DNA from: Micropterix aruncella
Taxonomy: Eukaryota; Arthropoda; Insecta; Lepidoptera; Micropterigidae
Assembly: GCA_944548615.1 (NCBI GenBank)
Contig: OX155972.1
Location: 12,720,870-12,784,869 of the forward strand
Length of the DNA: 64,000 nt
Direction: 5' to 3'
Positions 42,572 to 52,740 of the stretch are shown here, in pieces. The first letter of the stretch is position 1. The number at the start of each line of letters is the position of its first letter. Under the pieces are notes generated by a model. The model was not told the origin of the DNA, did no database searches, and was given only the letters and a program-made list of their open reading frames with translations. The translations under genes and the position numbers were made by a program.

Positions 42572-43600
42572 GAGCCAACTGACATGTTTCAACTAGTCGT
42601 ATATTATATACGAAAGCGGGGAAAAAATAAGTAAAAGTAATACGCTACCAATTACTTCAAATTGATGCGCCCGCTGATGCGTAAAAGATACACCCACTTG
42701 GGTGGTCATTACCTCCAACCTGAGGAGGTAAAACAATCTGGCGCCAAAATGCTGCTGCGGTTCTTATATGACACAAAGCTTTTTGTTATTTTTTTTTATT
42801 TGTTGAGTGGAGCTTTTCTAAGGTCTTTAAGAACCTTGTAACACTGCGACCATTGCTGATCTATTGTGTTCGCCACCTATTATAGTTCTGCGCTAAGCCT
42901 TGTGTCATTTAAGAACCGCAGCAGGCTTTTGGCGCCAGATTGTTTCACCTCCTCAGGTTGGAGGTAGTGACCACCCAAGTGGGTGTATCTTTTACGCATC
43001 AGCGGGCCACACTCGCACATGAGGTGCTGGGGAGTTTCCTCTGCCCCTTGGCAGAACCTGCACATTTTTGTGTCTCTGAGCTTGAGGTTGAATATGTGTT
43101 TGTTCAGTCCACAATGCCCCGTGAGCGCGCTCACCAGTATGCGTAGATTGTTCCTATTTAGCGAAGCGACACGAGGCTTAGCGCAGAACTATAGTAGGTG
43201 GCGAACACAATAGATCAGCAAAGGTCACAGTGTTACAAGGCTCATAAAGACCTTAGAAAAGCCCCACTCAACAAATAAAATAAAAAAATATATACTTCAA
43301 ATTTCTTCACCCAAGCCAATATGATATTACAAGAAGGTGTCTGACCATGTCGACTAATATTGAACTGTCTTCGATAGACATGCTGCACTTCCATGACAGA
43401 TAGGAATAATTTGAATTGTAATAACTACGAACACAGGTAAAAGGTGCTTGCAGTTTCTAACGCTCCATTGCGACTGATATACAGCAGCGGCGCAATTAAT
43501 GAAATGACGTCTTCGCCTCTACAATTCCTCTCCCGTTAATCTCAACAAGCTATCGCGGCGGTGCAGAAGTAACATTTGAAATGTTTCAGTTGGCTCTGCT
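42572..43600. mobile_element. region bounded by inverted repeats, holding LINE ends
   Basis: 'cagagccaactgacatgttt' near 42573 is mirrored by 'aatgtttcagttggctctg' near 43577 (about 21 of 25 positions). Within lie three pieces of one LINE 3' end: plus at 42665-42776, minus at 42785-43134 and plus at 43165-43285. The outer pair could be the termini of a DNA element; the inner pieces make a large hairpin. Confidence 0.45.
42785..43134 (-). pseudogene. LINE C-terminal Cys/His segment
   Basis: The 84-codon frame 42880-43134 reads 'ALTGHCGLNKHIFNLKL', 'CRFCQGAEETPQHLMCEC' and ends 'KSLLRFLNDTRLSAEL'. This is the region after RNase H in I/R1-like LINEs, with a C-X2-C...H...C knuckle. It is flanked on both sides by inverted pieces of itself. 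Confidence 0.7.
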
Positions 43601-43995
43601 CCACCTCTTTACGATTTTTCTTAAATATACAAGCTGCCATAGAAAATAACCATCTTACTTGCGTGTTCTAATATTGATTCAGTATGCATGCGCATAATAG
43701 CCCTGTTAAAAGCTGAAGTTTTCCTTTGTGTGGTTCTTGCTGCTTCCTGGAAAAATACGTCGGGCATTCTAGCTCGTTGGTAGTTATCGGGCACATATAA
43801 ACACATTTCTTCTAGTATTGCAGGATTGTCTATTTGGTATTTAACCTAACCTCCGCCGAGCCAAGATATCTAGAGCAACTACACCCAAAATTATTTTTCT
43901 GATATAAATCTGTGGGTACTCAGGGTGCTAACCATATTCTTTATGATACAGGTGCCTAATAAATTTCTTCATGACTTGTCTAACTGGGTCATATA
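43601..43995. other. unassigned DNA
   Basis: No gene or named repeat is seen. Confidence 0.4.
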
Positions 43996-44190
43996 TGAAA
44001 TCGAAGACTATCGCGGTTGTTTGACATTTTAAATAGGATAAAAATGAATTTACCTCGTGAAGTTTGTAGGTCTGACGTTTCGGCGACGTTGCAACCACCG
44101 TTGTCTAGAGTAGACTGCAAAGTCGGGTGCAAACGTCGGGTGTTACAAACTTCGGTAAATTTGTTTTTATCGTATTTATAATGGGTCATG
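43996..44190. mobile_element. Penelope-like terminal hairpin, short
   Basis: 'tcgaagactatcgcggttg' and 'aaataggataaaaatgaat' at the left face the complement near 44160-44180. 'gacgtttcggcgacgttgc' and 'aaacgtcgggtgttacaaac' mark the interior. There is no coding DNA. Confidence 0.65.
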
Positions 44191-44395
44191 TATATTTATT
44201 CGTGTGCTTTCCAAATAATAAAATTTGCTTCTAGTTTAATTCTATAGTGTATTAGACAGCATATGTATTGGTTGGGTATATTAGAATTATGCAAAATATC
44301 TTAACACGAAACTAAGCGTTTTAGGGATTATTTTGTAATTTCATCAATTGGTGAGTAACGGTTATTTTCTGGTTAAAATAGACCAATAGTTTTTC

Positions 44396-44960
44396 ATGAT
44401 ATTCTTTCTTTCGAGCTTATGTCCGCAAATCTCTACTCTCTATCGGATAACGAATGCTTTACAAAATATGTCAATAGAGGTTGTTATAAATGTCTACAAG
44501 GCATATGTCAGACCTATTCTTGAGTATGGCTATCACCTCTGGAACCACTACTCGTGCAAATATGTGCATATCCTGGAAAAGGCGCAGCGAAGGGCAACCG
44601 AAATTCCAGTAGGCCTGAAGAATAGAAATTATAAAGATCACTTGGAATTACTTTCATTGACTGTACACCCTGAAACAAAGAAGACAACATGGGGACCTGT
44701 TTGAGACATAAATTGCTCTCAAATTATTATGATGTACCTGGGCTAAAATATATTTACAAATTCATCGTCAACACAAATATTCACGGTGAGAGCAAAAAAC
44801 TCAAACATGCACAATTTAAATCTAATCCTCCTAAGAACGTTCTTCAAAATACAGTTGTGGACATGTAGAATAAACCACAATTTAAAGTGATTAGTGCAAG
44901 CACGTGTCAATCTATTTAAAAACAGACTCGAATTGTAACTAAAAACTTGTTATTATTGTT
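44396..44960 (+). pseudogene. CR1-like LINE, C-terminal relic
   Basis: The frame 44396-44704 contains 'VYKAYVRPILEYGYHLWN' and 'ILEKAQRRATEIPVGLKN', the segment after the reverse transcriptase fingers and palm in CR1-like LINEs. After a frameshift at about 44690, 'GDLFET' and 'KLLSNYYDVPGLKYIYKF' follow. It is a 5'-truncated relic. Confidence 0.7.
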
Positions 44961-45120
44961 TATTTATAGCTTTACCATATCTGATCTTGATATGTCATCA
45001 AAGCAGCCTGACAAGAATAAATATTAATAATCAATGTGCGTGCATGCGTGAGTAACTAATAATAGAATATTTGCTCATGTCAGATTAAACGCTAATTTGT
45101 TCATATGTCTCCACTTAATG

Positions 45121-46340
45121 ATAATGGGCCCGATTGCGTTTCTTTGTGAACTAAAACTAAAATTAGTCCAAGCGAACGAGATAGAGCAATACGTCAGAGC
45201 GAAATATGAAACGAACGATCGCTGATAAATACTACCTGCCGAAATTATACTCACTCGTCCGACTAAATTCGAGCATATTTCGTGGAGTGTAAGATTTGCA
45301 AAACCTTGGCGGGCAGTTGATCCTTCAGGCCTCGGCCCCTCAGCTGATTAACAAGTTGATGTCCCAAAAAATGTTAATAAAAAAATTGAATTATGACACT
45401 GTCTCACCAAAACATTCATTACTGCCAAACCACTGTAGCCATAAATAAAATAAAACATATTAACATAATAAAACATAATAAAATAATACAAATTAAATTC
45501 AAATAAAATTAAAACGGGGCCGGCCCGCTGAATCGTGCTGTGGCCGATATCGGCCAATTGGGGCTCTAGGGGTGCGAAAAAGTGACAACCGGTCATCTCA
45601 CTCCGCTCTAGCGTATTGACCTGTCTGGTTCACACGGACTAATTTCCGATTTTAGTTCACGAAGAAACGCAATCGAGCTCATTGGGCCCGATTGCGTTTC
45701 TTTGTGAACTAAAACTAAAATTAGTCCAAGCGAACGAGACAGAGCAATACGTCAGAGCGAAATATGAAACGAACGATCGCCGATAAATACTACCCGCCGA
45801 AATTATACTCACTCGTCCGACTAAATTCGAGCATATTTCGTGCAGTGTAAGATTTGCAAAACCTTGGCGGGCAGTTGATCCTTCAGGCCTCGGCCCCTCA
45901 GCTGATTTGATTAACAAGTTGATGTCCCAAAAAATGACAACCGGTCATCTCACTCCGCTCTAGCGTATTGACCTGTCTGGTTCACACGGACTAATTTCCG
46001 ATTTTAGTTCACGAAGAAACGCAATCGAGCTCATTGGGCCCGATTGCGTTTCTTTGTGAACTAAAACTAAAATTAGTCCAAGCGAACGAGACAGAGCAAT
46101 ACGTTAGAGCGGAATATGAAACGAACGATCGTCGATAAATACTACCTACCGAACTTATACCCGTCCGAATAAATTCGAGCATATTTCGTCCGGTGTAAGA
46201 TTTGACCTTGGCGGGCAGTTTTAATGCGAAAAAGTGACAACCGGTCATCTCACACTCCGCTCTAGCGTATTGCCCTGTCTCGTTCACACGGACTAATTTC
46301 CGAATTTAGTTCACGAAGAAACGCAATCGAGCCCATTATC
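45121..46340. mobile_element. three-copy tandem MITE array
   Basis: The unit begins 'tgggcccgattgcgtttctt' and ends with its complement ('aagaaacgcaatcgagctca'). Copies lie at 45121-45682 (562 bp), 45683-46034 (352 bp) and 46035-46340 (306 bp). They share their junctions, so the terminus is used once between neighbours. Copy 2 lacks the middle of copy 1 (about 45385-45575); copy 3 lacks more. Open frames on the minus strand are shared by copies and not coding. The outer ends form 'gataatgggc...gcccattatc'. Confidence 0.7.
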
Positions 46341-46600
46341 TACATTATTTTATATTCTGTTACAATTAAATACGCTTTGATAAATAATTTAATATCGTCT
46401 GCGATCATTTAGCGTTCTCTTCTAATCAAAAATAAAGCTGGCCTTAAGTTAGACCATTGAGAGACTCCATATAGGGTAGTAAATTTATTGGGACCGTAGG
46501 AATGGTAACGGACGTATTAAATTTTCTATTATTTCATTTTGGTAACGTGGAAAAAAACATTAAAGTCTGTTTGAATAAATTAATTGTAATATATATTTTT
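46341..46600. other. unassigned AT-rich DNA
   Basis: No gene or named repeat is seen. Confidence 0.35.
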
Positions 46601-46930
46601 TAAAACAAGCTTTTATTAAAATGCTCTGAAAATAAGAAAATGGCGCAGCAGCTGTGTTATGGCGAAACTTAGAACGAGCTATGTTATAAGCTATACATAA
46701 TTTCGTGTCTGTGCTGTTGACCGTTGAGGAGCTTTCTCGTTGGAAGCCAACCCTTGGTGCAGCAGCCCTGTCACGGTGAAACTTAGAACGGGCTATCATA
46801 ATTGAATGGGTGTACAAAATTTCGTGTCTGTGCTTTTGACCGTTGAGGGATCCCCTCGTCGGTAGCCAATCCTGGTTCATGCTTAACATACAAATGCATT
46901 GTCAATGAAACTGAATCAACACGTAAAATT
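46600..46930 (+). repeat. relative of the 7239 foldback family
   Basis: 'gtagccaatcctggttcatg' and 'aaactgaatcaacacgtaaa' correspond to 'ggagccaatcctgggtg' and 'ggaattgaaccaacatgtaa' at 7368-7446. Two similar 100-bp segments with 'aatttcgtgtctgtgct' and 'ttgaccgttgagg' lie in tandem at about 46697 and 46817. Confidence 0.5.
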
Positions 46931-47019
46931 TAAACTGTATATGGTATGTGGAAGTGGTTATAATTCAGCTTGCAAGAATGCCCTAAAAAAGTGACAAATA
47001 TTGCAACGTAAATGAAAGC

Positions 47020-47120
47020 TTAAAAAAACTGGTGAGGCCCATCTTATAGAGCAAAATGTCGTTGTCAACACTGTCGAATGCTTTGGAAATATCAAGATAT
47101 ACAGCGTCCACCTCCTGCCG
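47020..47120 (-). pseudogene. LINE reverse transcriptase motif fragment
   Basis: The minus strand reads 'QEVDAVYLDISKAFDSVDND' then 'ILLYKMGL', the first catalytic motif (Y-L-D-x-S-K-A-F-D) of a LINE reverse transcriptase. Only about 33 codons survive. Confidence 0.7.
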
Positions 47121-47524
47121 GAATCAAGATATTTCGAAAGTAATCAAGAGATTTAGTTTATTTGAGTAATGTTGGACAGTATATTAATATTAGTTTTCTA
47201 GAACAACCCTTGAGTTATTCACGGGCGTGTTAGGAGGTTCATTCAATTCATGTAGCATTCTTATCAATTTAAAGTAACCGTTTCTCAACCGAACCAACTG
47301 CAAAACGAAACATTTCTCCTCGTAATTTCCTCGTTCATCGCTTAGCGGCATATACGAGGGTGTAATATCTCAAAGATTGCTGCATAGCAGTGGAAGTTTT
47401 CGAGTTTAAGTTTCGCTAGCACCAACTCTTGGCGTTAAATCTTCAAACTTTGGCGACCATTTTCTTATCCATTCACCGTCACTAACTCGCCGTGACATTT
47501 TATGCACTGATTTTTATACTTTCC
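47121..47524. other. unassigned DNA
   Basis: No gene or named repeat is seen. Confidence 0.35.
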
Positions 47525-47750
47525 CATATTTATTTATTTATTTATTTCCCAAAACATAATTAACCTTACAGATGGTTCCAAATCGTTAATTCAATTAACG
47601 ATTGGAACCATCTGGTTAATTCAATCCAAATCTAGGCTATTATTCTAAGTTATAATGGACTAATATTATAATTCTACTGTTAATAATATTATTATTACTC
47701 TACTCCATTACTATTACTATCATTATTATTCTAATATATAGACTACTAGC
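47525..47750 (-). repeat. LINE-like 3' end with palindrome
   Basis: TTTA repeats at 47528-47546 followed by 'cccaaaacataattaacctt' resemble the tail and 3' UTR of a minus-strand LINE. At 47570-47613 lies a 44-bp near-perfect palindrome centred on 'gttaattcaattaac'. Confidence 0.45.
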
Positions 47751-47751
47751 T

Positions 47752-47965
47752 GCGCCCAGCGGTTTCACCCGCGTGGTGATGGAAAATTGTGATAATGATG
47801 ACAGAAAACCATATATCTTTATAAATTATAGCCTATGTGTTATTCTGATGTGTAAGCTATATTATTGTAAAGTTTCGTCAAAATACATTCAGTAGTTTTT
47901 GCGTGAAAGAGTAACAAACATCCATACATACATACAAACTTTCGCGTTTATAATATTAGTAGGAT
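47752..47965 (+). repeat. widespread insect non-autonomous repeat
   Basis: 'ctagctgcgcccagcggttt' and 'cacccgcgtgg' at the left, 'cagtagtttttgcgtgaaag' and 'gtttataatattagtaggat' at the right are the termini of a very common insect short repeat. It is non-coding. Confidence 0.65.
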
Positions 47966-48139
47966 TATTCAAGACAGAGCAAACGAGACAGAGAAATACG
48001 TTAGAGCCTAATATTAAGCGATGATACTTAAACATATTTAATGATTATCTAATCTTTCTTATTATACTAGTTACTACTTTTTAACAAGTTTAGCACTTCA
48101 TACTACATATTTATCTTATTACTTGATTGCTAAGAAATG

Positions 48140-48887
48140 CCATTACCGTACTTTGCAGTTGTGCTAAGTTCACCGTCCAAATATCCATATCTGGCTCAGC
48201 CGAACATACATAGTGCATTTAGGGTACGAAGTCAGTGGTCTGCTAGTAGCCTGGTACTGCTTACCAGTCCATGCAGGACACTGACTTTTAAGTTGGGCAG
48301 ATCGCTGGCTTCGAGAAAGACTCATCCCAGTAAACTGTGTCTTTTTGCGGCGAGGCCTGGGCATCGACCAACAATGTGTATGCTGTCTTCAGGTTCTTCG
48401 CCACATATTCGGCAGTCCTTGCTCTCGGTCAAGCCAAGGTTGAATAGATGTGCTCTAAGAGTCGTGTGTCCCGTGGGGAGACCAATAGTGGTTCTAAGGT
48501 TCTTCTTGCTCACGTAATGTAGGGTCTTGGATTTCTTTTGGTAGTTGTTGCTCCATCATGGCTTTTGCCTGGCGACATCCTTGGCTCTGTTTCCAGGATG
48601 CCCAATGCTCCTGCTCCAAGCAGTCCCTGATGATTTTCTTACCTAAAGCGAAGGAGACCCCAACAACTGGTTCCACTGGGCATTTCAGTGTGTCCAGTTT
48701 TTCTAGTCTATCGGCCTCTTCATTGCCGGGTGTGCGTTGATGGCCCGGTATCCATATTAAGGTGATTTTGTTGGTTTTTTCCAATTTGTTGAGCTCTTGC
48801 ATGCAGTCCCAGACCACAAAAGATTCTGTGGTGGCTTAAGCCAGAGCGTCCAACGTTGCTCTGCTGTCAGAGCAGATGAAGATTTTT
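48140..48887 (-). pseudogene. LINE RNase H relic, minus copy
   Basis: From right to left the minus strand reads 'IFICSDSRATLDAL', 'VVWDCMQELNKLEKTNK', 'LIWIPGHQRTPGNEEADRL', 'EQEHWASWKQSQGC' and, in another frame, 'DCRICGEEPEDSIHIVGRC'. The first and third blocks are the RNase H motifs with D and E/D residues; the last is a Cys/His knuckle. It is the same family as 30661-31211 and keeps more of the N-terminal part. It is interrupted on the right by the Penelope-like element. Confidence 0.8.
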
Positions 48888-48986
48888 CTAAATAGGATAG
48901 AAAACGAATTTATCAAGTGAAATTTTTAGCACCCGACGTTTCGGTGATGTTGCAGTCGCCGCTGTTCAGGGTAGACAGAAGAGCTG

Positions 48987-49328
48987 TCAATCCGTTGTTT
49001 TGCGGGTAGGCCGAATACCGCTGCCGCCACTGCGTAGGTCATAACGGTGGTGGGGGGCCGGGCTCGGAGCGCGCGAATTATGAAAATCCGTCTTGCACTC
49101 AACACTCACTGTATCCTGTCTTACGTCTTTGCGTTCGGCGTTCGGCGGCGGGAACATTTTAAGAAGAGGTTTCCACGTAGAAGAGAGTTTGTAACCGTCG
49201 TCTCTATTGAAGTTCGGGGTTCTTCTTATTTCAATGGCTTCCCGGATCATGTGAGGAAAGTAGAATTGTTCCTTGGTTAGCACAATGGGATTTTGAAACT
49301 GCATCCAGTGGTTACTTCCGCTATCCAA
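48987..49328 (-). pseudogene. Penelope-like GIY-YIG endonuclease C-terminus
   Basis: The open frame reads 'DSGSNHWMQFQNPIVLTKEQ', 'FPHMIREAIEIRRTPNFNRD' and 'GYKLSSTWKPLLKMF'. The R-E-A-I-E-I and N-F-N-R-D-D/W-K-P blocks are the standard end of the GIY-YIG domain of Penelope-like elements, which nicks DNA during insertion. The N-terminal GIY...YIG half and the reverse transcriptase are missing. The frame is open for 113 codons but has no proper start. Confidence 0.8.
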
Positions 49329-49618
49329 TATATGTTCGCAGATCGCCGATTTGACTACCCGTAAAACGACGGTTGACAGCTCTTCAGTCTGGAGTCAATG
49401 GGCCCTTGCTGAGTTGGCCACGAAGACCCATTCTGTTCAGGGTTGGTCACACTCACGGGTCAACACTTATCCGACGGCCTCCACGCATGAAGTGCGAGCC
49501 TGGGTAGGACTCTGGCCTTATGGTTAGTTTTCCCTGGGAATCAACCTTCTGGCGCTCCTGGACGGTCTGCGCACCGTGCGGCGTAAGCCAATCGACTGTG
49601 CACTCTCTGACTAACAGT

Positions 49619-51188
49619 TTAGTGGTTTCAAGGCGGCAGGTGAGGGTGGAGAACCCACCCACCGCCCGGGCAGTTATAACGACGGTGGTCGTCTTATCTG
49701 CCCGGGATATCATGCAACGACACCCCGCGCGTACCAGAAGGGTATACGCGCGGGGGGTAAAGAAAGGTAGCCACCCCCCCCCCGTACCACCCCGAAAACC
49801 CATTTATTGGGTATAAAAAAAAACAAAAGAAGATAACAACAAAAGAAGATCAGAAATAGTCGTAAAAATAATAATAAAATAAACACAAAGCAGAGATTAA
49901 AGTTAAACAAAGACAGGCTACCAAACACAGACAGGATGTCGGGGGGACTAAGTGGTTAGTGAGGGGGTATGTAGACGTATGGGTCATGGGGCGGTCTCGT
50001 GGGGGACGGCCTAACCAAGGTCCTCAGGCAGGGGACGCGCCCGCGGGGGCGGTTTGGGGGACGGCACATAGACGGGCACTTCGGGCTGGAAGTGGCCTTC
50101 GCATCACGCCACTGGTGTCGGGGGGGACCCCAAAACTGGGGTTCCCGGAAGCCTCAACTCCTCCCAAAGGGAAACCCACTTCTCCGCGAAGCATCGGAAC
50201 GCGCCGAAACAACGCCCACACTCGACCAGATCCGCATACCATATCGGTAGGCGCTTGGCGCACGCGCCGACCTCACGCACCAATTCATCCCGTGCGGTCG
50301 AGAGCTTTGGGCATATCCAAATGACGTGTTCTGCCGTTTGAAGTCCATGCCCACACACGCACCAGGAGTCACGGGAGAGTCCAAAGTCAGACAGCTTGGC
50401 TTTGAACTCCCCATGGCCCCCGACCAGCTGGGTGGTATGGTGATCGAACCGCAGAAAACACGCATTTTTCATTCTCGCCTCTACCGACGGAAAGAAGCAG
50501 TGGGTGAGGCGGCCCGTGCCGCCAGCATCCCACCTCTCCTGCCAAACACGAAGGGATTCCGCACGAATCAGGCGGGCAAACTCCCCAGCTCGATACCCCG
50601 CCGGGTCAACCGAGAGGCCATGAAAGACCACTGGTCCTCCCCAACGATACCGCGCCAACGCTGCGCGCTCCAAAACCTCCAAATCGATGGGCAGGACGCC
50701 CGCAATGACAGGTAGCGCGAGAGTGGACGTCGTCCTGTACGCCCCGGTCATAGCCACGAGAGGGATGCGCTGCCCACGCAAGAGAGCCACTCGGGTTGCC
50801 TCCGGGATGTGGTGCTCCGTCCACGCACGTGCAGCGTACGTCACACGTGGTACGAAGACACCTTCGTATATCGTCCTTACCGCAGGGAAACGAATTCCCC
50901 AGTCGGCTCGGCTCGCTTCACGGAGAGCAAAGAAGAGGGACCGGGATTTCTCGGCTACAATTTTCGCGTGCGTAAGGAAGGAAAAGGACGCCGTCAGCGC
51001 GACCCCCAGGTACCGGACAGACTCCGGAAAGGATACCGGGCGGCCGCTCAATCTGATGACCGGTTTACGCTTGAGGCGCCCCTTCAGGAGAAGCGCCTGA
51101 GTTTTAGCCGGTGAGAAGGTCAGTCTGTTACGCTGGCCCCACCCGAGGATGAGGTCCAACGACGCAGCTACCCTTCTCTCGACCTCGG
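49619..51188 (-). mobile_element. 5'-truncated R1-clade LINE
   Basis: The 1,570-bp insertion is flanked by a perfect 14-bp duplication CTCTGACTAACAGT (49605-49618 and 51189-51202), found once in RepS copy A. It lacks a poly(A) tail; its 3' end in element sense is 'ttgaaaccactaa'. R1-clade elements commonly lack poly(A) and the 28S-specific R1 makes 14-bp duplications. C-rich and G-rich runs lie in the 3' UTR near 49770-49795. Confidence 0.85.
50104..51188 (-). CDS. R1-clade LINE ORF2, C-terminal part
   Basis: About 361 codons of LINE origin, beginning 'AEVERRVAASLD', encode the end of the reverse transcriptase and the C-terminal region. Motifs are 'GQRNRLTFSPAKTQALLLKG', 'VRYLGVALTASFSFLTHA', 'RTIYEGVFVPRVTYAARAW' and the zinc-knuckle-like 'CVCGHGLQTAEHVIWIC', all typical of the R1/TRAS/SART group. 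The catalytic YADD lies upstream of the truncation and is absent. The frame is uninterrupted to its stop, so the insertion is fairly recent. The open frame runs on upstream to 51435 through RepS sequence, but those first 82 codons are not LINE protein. Confidence 0.85.
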
Positions 51189-51742
51189 CTCTGACTAACA
51201 GTCGGGGGAGTCTGGAAGCAGTACTGTTTCCTATAGAGCGGGGGTGGTTGCGGACCTTACGGCGACTGCTCTTGAAACGACCATCGGCTACCCGATCCTG
51301 GGTGAACAGCCGGGCAAAGGACGCTGTGGTCCGCGATAGATTCGGTAAACACCGTTTCACCGCTTCGTAAGGGAGAGGACCGCGCAAGCGACCTCGAACT
51401 CGTAACCAATCGAGAGACCGGAGTAATCTGGTCACAATTAGAAGTAAGGGCGAGGCCCGCCGGGTAACACTCCTGGCTATCTCGCGGTTAAGGCGTTGGC
51501 CTCTTACGGGCTTGTGGCGTAACTAGACGGTGGACTGTTTTGTCCTCAAGTCTTCTGCGCTCACTCCAGGGAGATAGAACGACTAATCGTTAAAACTTCC
51601 CAAGGTGACGGGCTCGCCCGCTGTAGTCGACAGCCCTAGTTGTAGCTCTTCAGTCTACCCTGGACAACGGCGGCTGCAACGTCACCGAAACGTCGGGTAC
51701 TACAAATTTCACGCGGTAATTTCGTTTTCTATCCTATTTAGA

Positions 51743-52202
51743 TAATTTTTCTTTTGCAATGAAACATCGCATCCACGGCGCACGTGGATGCGATGTGTGG
51801 ATGCACGGTGCTAGTGGATGGCTTGGCTGGGTCTGGTTTTACTGGAGTCGAAATATCAGGCTGATATTCCGATCTAGAATTATCGTCGCTGCGGGGTATG
51901 CGGTGTCGGACCGTCACAATGTCATCATTCCGCTCCAGCGATGTGATTCGGACGTCCGGTATGGCCACGGACGTCTAGACAAGCGCGACTGCAGAAGTCG
52001 CGCAGTTATCGCGGCGGCTACTGCTATGCGGTAGAAGCTAGGCTAGGCGATTGACGCTTACATAAACAAAGGGGTGAAGGTCCCGGCTGAGTCTGTAGCG
52101 TGTGTTTCAGCGACAGTGGCAATTGCAGTGGCAGCCACGGTCGTCTGTAGCCATCAGTTAGATCGTTTTGTTCGCTGACTCCTCATTAATTAGACATACA
52201 CT
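51743..52202. other. unassigned DNA
   Basis: Irregular repeats of 'gtggatg' occur near 51776-51826, including 'gcatccacggcgcacgtgga', a small palindrome. No gene is seen. Confidence 0.4.
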
Positions 52203-52412
52203 ACTAATAAAATATTACTTTCCTGGCAAACAAAGTATTGTGGACGCACTTCTTTATGTATATCTGTGTGTCTGTGTGTATTCCTCCACGATAGCGCCGA
52301 ATAGATAGAGCCGAAACGCTTCATCCGATTGAGCTGAAATTTGGCGTGCAGGCATCATTCGGTCATGACAGATTGTAGTTGAAATCGGTTAACCAAAGGG
52401 CGCCCTAGTCTT
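52203..52412 (-). repeat. RepA repeat, minus copy
   Basis: 'actttcctggcaaacaaag', 'gatagcgccgaatagat', 'gaaacgcttcatccgattg', 'gcaggcatcattcggtcatg' and 'aaccaaagggcgccctag' follow the RepA order in reverse. Confidence 0.55.
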
Positions 52413-52640
52413 ATATATAAAAATGAATGGCCGTGCGTTAGTCTCGCAGGATCTCGGAAATGACTAGACCGATTTCAATTATTTTTCTTTTATTTTGTTT
52501 GGTTTGATTCAGGGGTGGTTTACAATAAAAAATATTTAGGAAAAACTCAAAGAATCAACTGATAATAAAAAAAACCGGAATTGGTCATTTTGGGAACATT
52601 GGCCACTTTCGCGGCGATCGTATTGTTTGACAGCTGCTCT
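52413..52640 (+). repeat. left end of a widespread insect repeat
   Basis: 'tatataaaaatgaatggccg' and 'gcgttagtctcgcaggat' are the common left end of an insect Helitron-like family whose right end ('acgaagttcaccgggtcatc' then 'tagtta') lies at 55712-55738. The 3.3 kb between them holds a LINE, a minisatellite and a RepA fragment, so it may be one element expanded by insertions. Confidence 0.45.
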
Positions 52641-52740
52641 ATCCATAACTGTTATTCATTCATAACTGAATGTTAACAAGTTATTCAAACATAACTCTAT
52701 CCATAACTGTTGCTCTATCCATAACTGTTATTCATTCATA

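Larger units (their letters stand above)
49391..51643. repeat. RepS repeat, copy B, in a Penelope-like element
   Basis: The unit is flanked by a perfect 13-bp duplication AGCTCTTCAGTCT (49378-49390 and 51644-51656). The same 13 bases are present once in the Penelope copy at 37888-37900, which proves the insertion. The RepS sequence is interrupted between 49619 and 51188 by an R1-clade LINE. Confidence 0.85.
48888..51742 (-). mobile_element. Penelope-like element with nested insertions
   Basis: The left boundary 'aaataggatagaaaacgaat' and its complement at 51722-51742 frame the element. Its own DNA comprises 48888-49390 and 51644-51742. Between them is a RepS unit, itself carrying an R1-clade LINE. 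Coding remnant: 48987-49328. Confidence 0.8.
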
